Below are positions 1 to 9,174 of a DNA stretch of 51,822 bases, piece by piece (position 1 is the stretch's first letter; each line of letters opens with the position of its first letter). Where the stretch lies: assembly GCA_902572395.1 (NCBI GenBank), contig CACGFX010000008.1:1-51822 (forward strand). The letters are read 5' to 3'. The notes beneath the pieces are model-generated. The model was given only the letters and a program-made list of their open reading frames with translations, was not told where the DNA came from and searched no databases. This DNA is from an uncultured Synechococcaceae cyanobacterium (GTDB lineage Bacteria; Cyanobacteriota; Cyanobacteriia; PCC-6307; Cyanobiaceae). Made by a program: the position numbers and the translations under genes.

Positions 1-83
1 AAGCTACCAAAACCTCCAAAACAACAAAAGCCACAAAAACTACAAAAACTTCTAAAGCTCAAAATCAAAAAGAAAAAAAATAA
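1..83 (+). CDS. tig: Trigger factor C-terminal tail (partial)
   Basis: Only the last 26 codons and the TAA stop are inside the window; the frame is open from the left edge. The tail is made almost wholly of Lys, Thr, Ala and Ser, ending in a Lys/Glu/Gln-rich stretch, and has no recognisable domain. The name is inferred from position: trigger factor (ribosome-bound prolyl isomerase and chaperone) commonly sits directly upstream of clpP-clpX in bacteria and in picocyanobacteria, and often has a low-complexity charged C-terminus. The sequence alone cannot prove it. Confidence 0.5.
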   Translation, partial: ATKTSKTTKATKTTKTSKAQNQKEKK

Positions 84-148
84 TTTATGAAATTTCCTAC
101 TAATTAAACAAAAACCCCTTAAATTATTTATAAGACTAAAACTAATTT

Positions 149-793
149 GTGAACTCAGAAAAAAAACATTTAATCCAAAGCTCAATAAGTGCTTACGGAA
201 GTAATAATAAAACTATTGCTGCTGTTCCTACCGTTATAGAACAGTCCGGTAGAGGAGAAAGAGCTTTTGATATATATTCAAGACTATTGAGGGAGAGAAT
301 AATTTTTTTAGGTACTGGAATTAATGATCAAGTATCTGATTCACTTGTTGCACAATTATTATTTCTTGAAGCTGAAGATCCCGAAAAAGATATACAAATA
401 TATATCAATTCTCCTGGAGGCTCAGTAACTGCAGGAATGGCCATATATGATACTATGCAGCAAATATCTCCTGATATAGTAACAATATGCTTTGGAGTGG
501 CGGCAAGTATGGGGGCATTTCTACTTTCTGGAGGAGCAAAGGGGAAAAGATTGGCTTTACCTAATTCTAGGATTATGATTCATCAACCTCTGGGAGGTGC
601 ACAAGGTCAAGCAGTAGAGATTGAAATACAAGCTAAAGAAATACTTTTTCTCAAGAAAACATTAAATTCGCTTTTAGCAGAACATACTGGTCAACCTTTA
701 GAAAAAATTAATGAAGATACAGAAAGAGATTACTTTTTATCTCCCTCAGAAGCAGTCGAATATGGATTAATTGATAAAGTTATCAAAAAGTGA
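149..793 (+). CDS. clpP: ATP-dependent Clp protease proteolytic subunit ClpP
   Basis: Serine peptidase ring subunit that degrades substrates fed by a Clp ATPase in the cytoplasm. It has 214 residues, near the family's usual size. The catalytic triad is visible as Ser120 (GVAASMGAF), His145 (MIHQPLGG) and Asp194 (ERDYFLSP), so this is an active ClpP rather than a triad-less ClpR. About 25 extra N-terminal residues precede the conserved core. The start is a GTG without a clear Shine-Dalgarno; no in-frame ATG occurs before the core, so GTG is the best choice. clpX follows 105 bp downstream. Cyanobacteria carry several ClpP paralogues, and the one paired with clpX is usually called ClpP2; that number is an inference from context. 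Confidence 0.95.
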   Translation: MNSEKKHLIQSSISAYGSNNKTIAAVPTVIEQSGRGERAFDIYSRLLRERIIFLGTGINDQVSDSLVAQLLFLEAEDPEKDIQIYINSPGGSVTAGMAIYDTMQQISPDIVTICFGVAASMGAFLLSGGAKGKRLALPNSRIMIHQPLGGAQGQAVEIEIQAKEILFLKKTLNSLLAEHTGQPLEKINEDTERDYFLSPSEAVEYGLIDKVIKK

Positions 794-898
794 CAAGGGA
801 TACTGATTTTTTAAGAATATGATGACGAATCGATATTTATAAGCAATCCTAGTGAATAGGGAATATTTAACACCTTTCACTTTAAAAACTTATAATCG

Positions 899-2266
899 AT
901 GGCTAAATTCGACGCCCATCTTAAATGTTCATTTTGCGGGAAATCACAAGACCAAGTAAGAAAGCTTATAGCTGGTCCTGGGGTTTATATCTGTGATGAG
1001 TGCATAGATCTTTGTAATGAAATTCTCGATGAAGAACTACTTGATAATCAAACGAATACAAACAACTCACCGCAAGTAAAAAAGAAATTACCAACTGATA
1101 ATCCAAAAAAATCTGTTCCTTTAGAATTAACCTCAATTCCTAAGCCATTAGAAATTAAAAGTTTTCTAGATAATCAAGTTGTTGGACAAGAATCTGCAAA
1201 AAAAATATTATCAGTAGCCGTATACAATCACTACAAGCGATTAGCTTGGAAAGTTAAAGAAGATAGTAAAAATAATAATTCAACAGATTCACAAACAACT
1301 AAATTACAAAAATCAAACATTTTACTAATCGGCCCTACTGGAAGTGGAAAAACATTATTAGCGCAAACTTTAGCAGAGTTTCTGGATGTTCCATTTGCAG
1401 TAGCAGATGCAACGACTTTGACAGAAGCTGGATATGTTGGGGAGGATGTTGAAAACATACTTTTAAGACTTCTACAAAAATCAGAAATGAATGTAGAACT
1501 AGCTCAAAAAGGAATTATTTATATAGATGAAATAGATAAAATTGCAAGAAAAAGCGAGAATCCTTCAATTACTAGAGATGTCTCTGGAGAAGGAGTACAG
1601 CAAGCATTATTAAAAATGCTTGAAGGAACAATTGCTAATGTGCCACCACAAGGCGGAAGAAAACATCCTTATCATGACTGCATCCAAATTGATACGAGTC
1701 AAATATTATTTATTTGCGGGGGAGCTTTTATAGGTTTAGAGGATATCGTTCAAAAGCGCATGGGTAAACACGCCATAGGATTTACCACAAATTCAGATCA
1801 AAACAAAGTTGATACAAAAAAAATAGTAGACCCAAGAGATTCCCTGAAAAATTTAGAATTAGATGACTTAGTGAAATATGGCCTAATTCCAGAATTTATT
1901 GGAAGAATTCCGGTTTGTGCTGTATTAGATCGTCTCACTAAAGAAACTTTAGAATCTATTTTGACTCAACCAAGAGATGCATTAGTAAAGCAATTCAAAA
2001 CTTTGCTAAGTATGGATAATGTTGAATTATCATTTGAGCCTGATTCTGTTGAAGCGATAGCAAATGAAGCATATAAAAGAAAAACAGGTGCAAGAGCATT
2101 AAGATCAATAATTGAAGAGCTAATGCTAGACATAATGTATACTTTGCCTTCTGAAGAAAATGTAAAAGAATTCACAATTACGAAAAAAATGGTAGATAAT
2201 TTGTTCTCATCTAAAATTGTTAAATTACCTGCAGGATCAAAAATAATTATTAAAGAGTCTGCATAA
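899..2266 (+). CDS. clpX: Clp protease ATP-binding subunit ClpX
   Basis: AAA+ unfoldase that recognises, unfolds and threads substrates into ClpP. The 455-residue protein has all expected parts: an N-terminal C4 zinc-binding domain (Cys10, Cys13, Cys32, Cys35), a Walker A motif GPTGSGKT at 145-152, the pore-loop motif GYVGE near 178-182, Walker B IIYIDE at 206-211, an RKH pore loop, and the IGF-type loop (KHAIGF) that docks on ClpP. A hydrophilic linker of about 40 residues separates the zinc domain from the ATPase core. The start is fixed by the conserved N-terminus [14 protein letters not shown]. It forms a functional pair with the upstream clpP; dnaX follows 57 bp later. Confidence 0.97.
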   Translation: MAKFDAHLKCSFCGKSQDQVRKLIAGPGVYICDECIDLCNEILDEELLDNQTNTNNSPQVKKKLPTDNPKKSVPLELTSIPKPLEIKSFLDNQVVGQESAKKILSVAVYNHYKRLAWKVKEDSKNNNSTDSQTTKLQKSNILLIGPTGSGKTLLAQTLAEFLDVPFAVADATTLTEAGYVGEDVENILLRLLQKSEMNVELAQKGIIYIDEIDKIARKSENPSITRDVSGEGVQQALLKMLEGTIANVPPQGGRKHPYHDCIQIDTSQILFICGGAFIGLEDIVQKRMGKHAIGFTTNSDQNKVDTKKIVDPRDSLKNLELDDLVKYGLIPEFIGRIPVCAVLDRLTKETLESILTQPRDALVKQFKTLLSMDNVELSFEPDSVEAIANEAYKRKTGARALRSIIEELMLDIMYTLPSEENVKEFTITKKMVDNLFSSKIVKLPAGSKIIIKESA

Positions 2267-2323
2267 AATTAGAGTTTAATTTTTTTAATTTAATCACGAA
2301 TTTTTCTAATTAATGAAAAATAA

Positions 2324-4087
2324 ATGCCAAATATACATAAACCTTTTCATCAAAAATATAGACCAAACAACTTAGACGAACTAGTTGGTCAAAGATTTAT
2401 ATCCATTACACTCAAACAAGCACTTTTAACAAAAAAAATTGCTCCTGCATACCTTTTTAATGGTCCAAGAGGTACTGGAAAAACATCAAGCGCAAGAATA
2501 TTTGCAAAATCTCTAAATTGCCAGGCTTTCCACCAACCTACGATAACTCCTTGTTCTAAATGTGACCTGTGTAGACAAATTACAGATGGGAGCGCTCTAG
2601 ATATTATCGAGATTGATGCAGCATCAAATACAGGAGTAGAAAATATAAGAGAAATTATAGAAAGAGCGAGATTTGCCCCTACTCAAGCAAGGTGGAAAGT
2701 ATATGTTATTGATGAATGTCATATGCTTTCAACGGCAGCTTCAAATGCTTTACTAAAAACCATAGAAGAACCGCCCGCAAGAGTAGTATTTATCCTTGCG
2801 ACGACAAATCCTGAGAGAGTATTAAATACAATAAAAAGTAGATGTCAAAAGTTTGATTTTAGAAGAATAAGCCCAAATGACATTTTTCAACATTTATTAA
2901 AGATTGCAGAAAAAGAATCCATTGATTACGAAGTTCAGGCGTTAAAAATGATTGCAACAAGATCTAATGGAGGTATGAGAGATGCACAAAGTTTACTTGA
3001 ACAATTGAATCTTTTCCCAGAAGGGATAACAATTCATAATATCCAAAAACTTCTAGGAGAAGTATCAGAAAGTGAATTAACAAATCTGCTTAAATCATTG
3101 GTTGAGAATAATCCAGAGTCATTAATTATCAACTGCAACAAATTATATGATGCCGGAAACGAACCTCTTCAAATAATTATCGGATTATTGAATATAACGA
3201 GAGATCTACTACTGCATTCTGCAAATAACAAACATTCAGATCTTTATTATACGTCTGATGAATTTCGAGATGAATTGGATAAAGTCTCAAAAACAATAAA
3301 CAAATCAACAATAATTAATTGGCATAATAATCTGAGAAATATTGAATATCAAATCAAAACAAGTGATAATCCAAGGCTTTGGTTTGAAATACATTTAACT
3401 GGCCTTCTAGGAAATCAAGAGATAAATAGTTTTGAAAATAAGCAAGAAAGTAAAAATAATACAACTGAAGGAAAGCATGAGAATAGAAGAAAAATTGTAA
3501 CTCTTAATAATGAAAATATTTCTAATGAAATTCAAAAACCAAGTATAAAAAAAGAAATAACTCGTGAGGAATTGATCGAAAAAAAAGACGAAAAATTAGA
3601 AAAATTTGACGTTCTTGAAAAAGAAAGTGCGGAAAATATTTCTGACAATAACCAAAAAAATCCTGGATCAAATAATTTAAAAGATAAATGGGAATTAATT
3701 CTTTCTAAATTAGAGTTGCCATCAACAAGAATGTTACTTTCACAACAAGCCGAACTTGAAAGTTTTGATTCGGAGAAAATCACAATTGCATTATCCCCAA
3801 ACTGGGAAAATATGATAAAAAGCAGAAAACTTATAATTGAAAATACTGTAAAAAAGATATTTGGAGATGGAATAATAATTAATTTTTCAACCAAACAATT
3901 CAACAAAAGTAACCCAACAAAGACTCCAGAAATAAACCAAAATGAAGTAAATAATTTTCGACCAATAAACAAAACAGAACCAAAAACTAATTCGTCAACC
4001 AAAATATCTAAGGAAGAATCTTATGATGATAGTTCAAAAAACTTGGCAAATTTTTTTAATGGAGAAATTATAGACCTTGATGAATAA
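2324..4087 (+). CDS. dnaX: DNA polymerase III subunit tau/gamma (clamp loader)
   Basis: AAA+ clamp-loader subunit that opens the sliding clamp and, as full-length tau, tethers the polymerase. It has 587 residues. Visible: Walker A GPRGTGKT at 47-54, zinc-binding cysteines 66, 77, 80 and 83, Walker B/DExH-like VIDECHML near 128-135, the SNTGVENIRE segment, and a clamp-loader lid region to about 370. A Lys/Glu/Asn-rich linker (about 370-455) leads to a C-terminal tau domain (about 455-535) of the kind that contacts polymerase alpha. There is no intein, unlike dnaX of some other cyanobacteria. An A8 run in the linker, at codons 419-421, is a possible frameshift site (separate entry). The stop lies 1 bp from the end of the convergent glycosyltransferase gene. 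Confidence 0.96.
   Translation: MPNIHKPFHQKYRPNNLDELVGQRFISITLKQALLTKKIAPAYLFNGPRGTGKTSSARIFAKSLNCQAFHQPTITPCSKCDLCRQITDGSALDIIEIDAASNTGVENIREIIERARFAPTQARWKVYVIDECHMLSTAASNALLKTIEEPPARVVFILATTNPERVLNTIKSRCQKFDFRRISPNDIFQHLLKIAEKESIDYEVQALKMIATRSNGGMRDAQSLLEQLNLFPEGITIHNIQKLLGEVSESELTNLLKSLVENNPESLIINCNKLYDAGNEPLQIIIGLLNITRDLLLHSANNKHSDLYYTSDEFRDELDKVSKTINKSTIINWHNNLRNIEYQIKTSDNPRLWFEIHLTGLLGNQEINSFENKQESKNNTTEGKHENRRKIVTLNNENISNEIQKPSIKKEITREELIEKKDEKLEKFDVLEKESAENISDNNQKNPGSNNLKDKWELILSKLELPSTRMLLSQQAELESFDSEKITIALSPNWENMIKSRKLIIENTVKKIFGDGIIINFSTKQFNKSNPTKTPEINQNEVNNFRPINKTEPKTNSSTKISKEESYDDSSKNLANFFNGEIIDLDE
3579..3586 (+). other. Candidate slippery run (A8) in dnaX
   Basis: Eight consecutive A residues give the in-frame heptamer A-AAA-AAA at codons 419-421. 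A -1 shift here adds Arg-Arg-Lys-Ile-Arg-Lys-Ile and ends at the TGA at 3607-3609, giving a 428-residue product. A +1 shift ends at TAG 3597-3599. Both products would keep the ATPase core and lose the tau domain. Comparable slippage makes gamma in E. coli dnaX (ribosomal) and Thermus dnaX (transcriptional). Use of this site here is inference: A runs are common in this AT-rich genome and I did not find a convincing downstream stem. Confidence 0.35.
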
Positions 4088-4088
4088 G

Positions 4089-5390
4089 TTAAACTCCAGT
4101 ATGAAGAGTTTTTCGCCAGATTATCTTTTTGGGAAAAATAGACATCTTTATTGTTACCCAAGGTATTACTAAAAACCAATGTGATAAATAAAAAACTGAT
4201 ACAAATGTCATCAAAAAATTGCTTTTTTGCAATATTGGAACTTCGCTTTTAGAAGAAGAACCGAACCAAAAAGCAATTCCAGATAACATAAAAGCTGTGA
4301 ATGTAATAGGCCAATAAATTGGTGATTCTAATAATGCAATACTGAAAAGTAAATCAAAAATAGAAATGATTGGTAGTGCATATTGCAAGACGAAAAAGTA
4401 AGTTAAATCAAATTTCTGCAAATAATCAATTTTATCAGCAAATAATTGATCCCCATAATCAAAGAATCTTTGCAACCCGCCCTCTGCCCATCTTTGCCTT
4501 TGCGCTAATAAAGCATTTAAATTCTCAACTGCTTCCTCCATGACTGGAGGATCCCATAATATTCCAATTCTAGATTTTGATAATAATAATCTTAAACTCA
4601 AATCAAGATCATCTGTAACTGTATCTTCATTAAAAGAACCACATGCCAATAATGTTTCTTTCTTAATTAATTGGCCATTTCCCCTTAATTCAGAAACTCC
4701 AGCAACTGATAATCTTCCATATTGAAAGATTGCGTCCATAGCCATCTCCATTGACTGACATGAAGTTAAAAAATTCTTACTTACATTTGTTACTGATTTT
4801 CTTAGTTGAACTGCAGACCAATCACCCTCTTCTACAAAACTAAATAACCTTATCAAAGAATCTTGTTTTAATTCAGCATCAGCATCCAAAACTAATAACC
4901 ATTCACCATGCGTAAACTTCAAAGCATAATTCAAAGCTCCTGACTTTCCTCCTCCCGCGCTTGGAGAACGACTTACGACTTTTAGCTTGTCATATTGTCT
5001 AGATAATCGATCTAAAATTAAAGGCGTCTTATCAGCACTACCATCATCGATTATGTAAATATTTAATTTATTTATTGGATAATCTAAACTAAATAATCTT
5101 TCAACTAATCTTGCTATAACATTCTCTTCATCTCTAGCTGCGACTAAAATATCAAGCACAGGTAATTCTTTATTGCTAATTCTTCTGCCTAAAGTATTTA
5201 AAACGTTCTTCCTTTTGAAATTTCTAGAAATAACTATTAAACCGTAAAAAACAATCACAAAAGAAAGAATTAATATAATGTATAAGAAATTTTCGATATT
5301 GTAAGAATGAGGAATCAAAGCTACTAAAAAACAAGTACTAAGAAATATAGAAGACTTCAATCTTCGATTTTTATAAAAACCCTTACTCAT
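4089..5390 (-). CDS. Family 2 glycosyltransferase, membrane-bound, processive type
   Basis: Predicted inner-membrane polysaccharide or glycolipid glycosyltransferase of 433 residues. Two N-terminal hydrophobic helices (about 13-29 and 34-56) precede a GT-A domain with LVAARDEEN (about 82-90), IDDGS (114-118), the metal-binding DxD as Asp169-Ala-Asp171, a TDD motif at 259-261, and QRQRW at 297-301. Q(Q/R)xRW is characteristic of processive enzymes such as cellulose, hyaluronan and poly-GlcNAc synthases. About three further membrane segments follow (about 325-415). Donor sugar and product cannot be told from sequence. It lies 27 bp downstream of the SpoIID-type gene on the same strand, so the two are probably cotranscribed and may both act on the cell envelope. 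Confidence 0.85.
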   Translation of the reverse strand: MSKGFYKNRRLKSSIFLSTCFLVALIPHSYNIENFLYIILILSFVIVFYGLIVISRNFKRKNVLNTLGRRISNKELPVLDILVAARDEENVIARLVERLFSLDYPINKLNIYIIDDGSADKTPLILDRLSRQYDKLKVVSRSPSAGGGKSGALNYALKFTHGEWLLVLDADAELKQDSLIRLFSFVEEGDWSAVQLRKSVTNVSKNFLTSCQSMEMAMDAIFQYGRLSVAGVSELRGNGQLIKKETLLACGSFNEDTVTDDLDLSLRLLLSKSRIGILWDPPVMEEAVENLNALLAQRQRWAEGGLQRFFDYGDQLFADKIDYLQKFDLTYFFVLQYALPIISIFDLLFSIALLESPIYWPITFTAFMLSGIAFWFGSSSKSEVPILQKSNFLMTFVSVFYLSHWFLVIPWVTIKMSIFPKKIIWRKTLHTGV

Positions 5391-5417
5391 AAAAGTAAAT
5401 TTTTAATTACTTAACTT

Positions 5418-6956
5418 TCATTGAGACAATATCTCAAATTTTTTCAGTTTTGCATCTTGATAGTAATGATTCAATATTTGTTCATAAGAGAATCCTAATT
5501 TAGCCATTTCAATTGCTCCTGACTGAGATAAACCTACACCATGACCGAAGCCTCCTCCTCTCAAAAGCCATAAATCATCATTTAATTTATTAATAGTAAA
5601 CAAATTGCTAGGTATAAAATTAAATACCCGTCGAATATCATCTTTGACAAGAACAATTGATTTATTAACTTTGTCCGTTTTTATTTCCAATTTTGTCACT
5701 CTGCCACTAGATCCACGTTCAATAGAATTTAAATCCAAAACATCTTCATTAATATTTATAAGTTTGTTTTTAATTAACTTTTCTTTAATTTCAAGACTAG
5801 AAATTTTCTTATTCCATCGAAAAAGAGAATGATTACTCCCATAAAACTGTTCCTTATCAAAATCTAAAAAATTATTTAAATCAGATTCATTTGTAATTGG
5901 AAGTTTAAAAATTTTATTTAATGATTTAGAACCATCAATTATTGAATTGAAATAAGAATAATCTTGAATTTGCCAAGACTCACCTGCAGTAGCAGATACT
6001 CCACCATTAGAACCATGGTAAAAGGCATTTATTGGTTGATTTTCAAAGGTGAGAATTAAATTTGAAGTTGCTTCTATAGCTTTTTTTACGTTTTTATTTG
6101 AAATTTTAGAAGGCTTATAAACTTGACATTGAGTGCTTATACATAAATGATATTTATCCATATTAAATCTATCAGAATTAAATATTCCCCAAGTTCTTGC
6201 AATAACTGCTTGAGCCTTGAGTGCTTCTAAAGGAGAATTCGGCCCAATTTCATATGGCAAAACACCTACCAAATAGTCGTCAAATTCAATTTTTTGAACT
6301 AATGTCCAAGTTCCATATGAATCTTTTAATAAATAAAAATTTTTACCAAAATTGACTCCATTTATTTTTATTTCCTCTTGAGCGTAAATATATATAGGTC
6401 CTTCGAGTCTTATAACACCATATTCATTTCTAAGGACAGGAGTAATTTGAAAATTTATTATTTTTCTGGAAATCTTATTTTTTAATTCAATTTCTGGGAA
6501 ATTATCTTCAAATGGAATCCAAACTTCCCAATTTTTAGGGTAAGCAACAGTCGTCTCAAATCCTTTATCTTTAAGTTTCTCTGCTTGTTTTTTTGCTGAT
6601 TCATAGCTAGCAAAAGGACCAAAAACAATTCTTTCGATTGTTTTTGGATTTTTAATGGGTATATCCACCCAGCTAATATTAATCTGTTTTGATTTATGTT
6701 TAACACCGTTTGACGATATTAGGTTTAAAAAACCTTTATCAGTGATAAAATTGATATTCTTTTTTTTTGAAAAACTGTCATTCTCCCCGCCTAAATATTG
6801 CTTCAGACCAATTAAAAAATTTCCTTTTTTAATTTCATTATTGAGTTCAACCTTTTGCAATTCTTCACCTTTTATATTTGAAGTAAATTTTGTGTCTATC
6901 AATAAAAGAGAAATACATCCTAAAAATAAGTTTAAAAAGGCAAATTTTGGTTTCAT
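5418..6956 (-). CDS. SpoIID/LytB-domain protein, exported, with SPOR-like region
   Basis: Predicted exported wall-associated protein of 512 residues. Residues 1-25 look like a signal peptide or anchor. Residues about 107-145 (FGPFASYESAKKQAEKL) resemble a SPOR peptidoglycan-binding domain. The SpoIID domain runs from about 180 to 505, with YLVGVLPYEIGP and EALKAQAVIARTW (about 228-256) and the C-terminal GGFGHGVGLSQSGA motif. In Bacillus and Clostridium, SpoIID is a lytic transglycosylase for glycan strands stripped of peptides; Glu236, in LPYE, is at the expected acid position. The role in cyanobacteria is not established. It is the first gene of a likely two-gene unit with the glycosyltransferase, and is divergent from rpmI across 91 bp. 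Confidence 0.85.
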   Translation of the reverse strand: MKPKFAFLNLFLGCISLLLIDTKFTSNIKGEELQKVELNNEIKKGNFLIGLKQYLGGENDSFSKKKNINFITDKGFLNLISSNGVKHKSKQINISWVDIPIKNPKTIERIVFGPFASYESAKKQAEKLKDKGFETTVAYPKNWEVWIPFEDNFPEIELKNKISRKIINFQITPVLRNEYGVIRLEGPIYIYAQEEIKINGVNFGKNFYLLKDSYGTWTLVQKIEFDDYLVGVLPYEIGPNSPLEALKAQAVIARTWGIFNSDRFNMDKYHLCISTQCQVYKPSKISNKNVKKAIEATSNLILTFENQPINAFYHGSNGGVSATAGESWQIQDYSYFNSIIDGSKSLNKIFKLPITNESDLNNFLDFDKEQFYGSNHSLFRWNKKISSLEIKEKLIKNKLININEDVLDLNSIERGSSGRVTKLEIKTDKVNKSIVLVKDDIRRVFNFIPSNLFTINKLNDDLWLLRGGGFGHGVGLSQSGAIEMAKLGFSYEQILNHYYQDAKLKKFEILSQ

Positions 6957-7047
6957 AAGTTAGAACTTTGCTTATCAATTAAAAACTTTAATTTGCACCA
7001 ATGCGTATAAAGGTTTAGATTAACCTAATTAAACACATTTGACTTAA

Positions 7048-7245
7048 ATGTCTAAACTAAAAACTCGTAAATCAGCTGCCAAAAGATTTAAAGCTACAGC
7101 GACGGGTAAATTCATGAGAAGAAGAGCTTTCCATAATCATTTACTTGATCATAAAAGCTCAAAATTAAAAAGACATCTCTCAACAAAAGCAGTAGTTGAT
7201 GAAAGAGATGCTGATAATGTAAAATTAATGATTCCATACGCATAA
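7048..7245 (+). CDS. rpmI: Large ribosomal subunit protein bL35
   Basis: A 65-residue, highly basic protein of the 50S subunit. The N-terminus [20 protein letters not shown] and the centre ([21 protein letters not shown]) match bL35 over its full length. It is 30 bp upstream of rplT, the usual partner. In many bacteria infC (IF3) precedes this pair; here the preceding gene is a divergent SpoIID-type gene, so infC must lie elsewhere. Confidence 0.97.
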   Translation: MSKLKTRKSAAKRFKATATGKFMRRRAFHNHLLDHKSSKLKRHLSTKAVVDERDADNVKLMIPYA

Positions 7246-7275
7246 ATCTTTAACCAATTTTTTTATTAGATATTC

Positions 7276-7623
7276 ATGGCACGCGTAAAAAGAGGCAACA
7301 TAGCCAGAAAAAGAAGAAACAAAATCTTAAATCTTGCAAAAGGTTTTAGAGGCGGCAACAAAAATCTTTTTAGAACGGCAAACCAAAGAGTTATGAAAGC
7401 TCTTTGTAATGCTTATAGGGATAGAAGAAGAAGAAAAAGAGATTTTAGAAGACTTTGGATTTCTAGAATTAACGCATCTGCCAGAATAAATGGAACAAAC
7501 TATAGCAAGTTGATAAATGGCATGAAAAATTCACAAATTATCATTAATAGAAAAATGCTTGCTCAATTAGCCTTAAACGATCCTAAGTGTTTTGAAAAAA
7601 TTGTTTCTTCCGTTAGTAAGTAA
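7276..7623 (+). CDS. rplT: Large ribosomal subunit protein bL20
   Basis: A 115-residue assembly protein of the 50S subunit that binds 23S rRNA. The Arg/Lys-rich N-terminus ([23 protein letters not shown]) and the globular C-terminal half ([20 protein letters not shown]) are typical. It should be cotranscribed with rpmI. In other bacteria bL20 represses its own operon by binding the leader; I see no clear mimic of the rRNA site in the 91 bp leader. Confidence 0.97.
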   Translation: MARVKRGNIARKRRNKILNLAKGFRGGNKNLFRTANQRVMKALCNAYRDRRRRKRDFRRLWISRINASARINGTNYSKLINGMKNSQIIINRKMLAQLALNDPKCFEKIVSSVSK

Positions 7624-7631
7624 AAAAAGAA

Positions 7632-7637
7632 TATAAT
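7632..7637 (+). promoter_or_regulatory. Candidate -10 box for the TPR gene and thiG
   Basis: TATAAT, a perfect consensus -10 hexamer, lies 21 bp before the start codon of the TPR protein gene and just after rplT ends. No good -35 is visible at 17-18 bp, but a weak or absent -35 is common in Prochlorococcus. In such an AT-rich genome a chance match is possible. Confidence 0.35.
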
Positions 7638-7658
7638 CTAGAAAAGTAAATCTAAATA

Positions 7659-8216
7659 ATGGAAATCTCTTCCTTTCAATCTTATTTAATAATTCTTTTT
7701 GTTGTATTAATAATAATTTCTATTTTTGTATTCAGACAATTTCTAAAAACAAGAAGTGAAGAATTAAATTTAGTAAAATTCGAGCAGAAAGGTTTAGGTT
7801 CTCTTACTCAAGCTACAGAATTATATGAATTTGGGTCTATTCAGATTAAAAAAAGATTATATTCTGAAGCAACTAAAACTTTTTTAAAAGCAATTGAAAA
7901 TTATGAAAATGAACCTGATGAAGCCAAAGCGATAATAAATAATGCTTTAGGATTTTCTTATGCTGCTCAAAATGAATTTAAGAAAGCAATTAAACACTAT
8001 AACTCTGCAATAAAATCACTCCCAGAATATCCTATAGCTCTAAATAACCTCGCATCAGCACAACAGCGTTTACTTGAGTACGACTTAGCATATGCAACTT
8101 ATCAAAAGGTTTTGGTGATAGATCCAAAAAACAAAACAGCAATTAAAAAAAGTAAGGAGTTAGAAAAAAGAAACAACTATAAACCTTATACAGGTATTCA
8201 AGATAAGGGATTCTAA
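7659..8216 (+). CDS. TPR-repeat protein with N-terminal membrane anchor
   Basis: A 185-residue protein of unknown specific role. A single hydrophobic helix at about residues 8-26 ([15 protein letters not shown]) anchors it to a membrane. From about 55 to 170 there are three or more tetratricopeptide-like helical pairs, with TPR-like positions such as [19 protein letters not shown] and [25 protein letters not shown] modules mediate protein-protein contacts, often in photosystem or pigment-complex assembly in cyanobacteria, but nothing here names a partner. thiG starts 2 bp after its stop, so they are very likely cotranscribed; the link to thiamine synthesis may only be positional. Confidence 0.8.
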   Translation: MEISSFQSYLIILFVVLIIISIFVFRQFLKTRSEELNLVKFEQKGLGSLTQATELYEFGSIQIKKRLYSEATKTFLKAIENYENEPDEAKAIINNALGFSYAAQNEFKKAIKHYNSAIKSLPEYPIALNNLASAQQRLLEYDLAYATYQKVLVIDPKNKTAIKKSKELEKRNNYKPYTGIQDKGF

Positions 8217-8218
8217 AT

Positions 8219-9022
8219 ATGGAAAAGTATTCTTCTTTACTAATTGGCGGAAAACAATTTTCCAGTAGATTAATGGTGGGTACTGGCAAATACAAATCTA
8301 CGCAAGATATGGTAGAAAGTTTGTCAAATTCAGAAACGGAAATTATAACCGTCGCTGTTAGAAGAATTAAAAATGATCAGACCGGAGACAATTTACTCGA
8401 AAAGATCAACTGGAAAAAATACTGGATGCTTCCTAATACAGCTGGTTGTGTTAATTCCGATGAGGCAGTGAGAATTGCAATTTTGGGTAGAGAGCTTGCA
8501 AAATTGTCTGGTCAAGAAGAAAATAATTTTGTGAAGTTAGAAGTTATTCCTGACAAAAAGTATTTGCTACCAGATCCAATAGAAACCATTAAAGCAGCCG
8601 AAATTTTAATAAAAAAGGGTTTTGCTGTACTTCCCTATATCAATGCAGATCCTATTCTTGCAAAAAGACTAGAAGAAATAGGTTGTGTAACTGTGATGCC
8701 ATTGGCCTCGCCTATAGGCTCTGGGCAAGGTTTATTAAATTTATCAAATATTGGGATAATTATTGAGAATGCAAAAGTGCCAGTAATAATTGACGCAGGA
8801 ATTGGAGTGCCTAGTGAAGCTTCTCAAGCTATGGAAATTGGAGCTGATGGTGTCTTAATTAATAGTGCAATAGCGCAAGCTGAAAATCCTCCTCTAATGG
8901 CCCAAGCGATAAATTATGGCGTGAAAGCTGGCAGGCAGGCTTTTCTGGCAGGAAGAATTAAAAAACAAGACTTTGCAGTAGCAAGTTCACCGGAAAAAAA
9001 CATATCTAATTTTCTTCATTGA
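8219..9022 (+). CDS. thiG: Thiazole synthase ThiG
   Basis: Forms the thiazole phosphate ring of thiamine from deoxyxylulose phosphate, dehydroglycine and ThiS thiocarboxylate. The 267-residue TIM-barrel shows family motifs in order: [18 protein letters not shown] (8-25), LPNTAGC (71-77), VKLEVI with the probable Schiff-base lysine Lys106, LLPDP (116-120), and the phosphate-binding loops [10 protein letters not shown] and [10 protein letters not shown]. It starts 2 bp after the TPR gene. No other thiamine gene is nearby. Confidence 0.95.
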   Translation: MEKYSSLLIGGKQFSSRLMVGTGKYKSTQDMVESLSNSETEIITVAVRRIKNDQTGDNLLEKINWKKYWMLPNTAGCVNSDEAVRIAILGRELAKLSGQEENNFVKLEVIPDKKYLLPDPIETIKAAEILIKKGFAVLPYINADPILAKRLEEIGCVTVMPLASPIGSGQGLLNLSNIGIIIENAKVPVIIDAGIGVPSEASQAMEIGADGVLINSAIAQAENPPLMAQAINYGVKAGRQAFLAGRIKKQDFAVASSPEKNISNFLH

Positions 9023-9133
9023 GCAACGTTTTTAAAGAGAAATAAAACTTATTCTTTTATTTATCGTATTAAGAAAGAAGATTTGAAACTTTTTTCAATA
9101 TTTTTTCGCAAATTTGAAGCAAACTGTAGTAAT

Positions 9134-9160
9134 TTAATAAATATACTATGAATTTATTAA
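9134..9160. repeat. 9-bp inverted repeat before sqdB
   Basis: TTAATAAAT (9134-9142) and ATTTATTAA (9152-9160) are perfect inverted copies separated by 9 bp. The spacer contains most of a TATACT hexamer (9142-9147), and the right arm ends 2 bp before the sqdB Shine-Dalgarno. It could be an operator over a promoter or a weak hairpin next to the ribosome site. The arms are pure A/T, so chance is a real alternative. Confidence 0.4.
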
Positions 9161-9162
9161 TT

Positions 9163-9168
9163 AAGGAG
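9163..9168 (+). promoter_or_regulatory. Shine-Dalgarno of sqdB
   Basis: AAGGAG lies 6 bp before the GTG at 9175. A near-perfect ribosome site is unusual in this window and confirms the GTG as the sqdB start. Confidence 0.75.
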
Positions 9169-9174
9169 TTCTAA

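Noticed and set aside
891-896. Perfect TATAAT just before the clpX start codon
   Set aside because: It ends 2 bp before the ATG, so a transcript would begin inside the start codon. The clpX N-terminus is strongly conserved, so the ATG is right and the hexamer is probably chance or used only for a leaderless message.
3532-4002. 156-codon frame antisense to dnaX
   Set aside because: It mirrors the Lys/Glu/Asn-rich tau linker, giving Phe/Ser/Leu-rich low-complexity sequence with no motif. This is expected from A-rich coding DNA.
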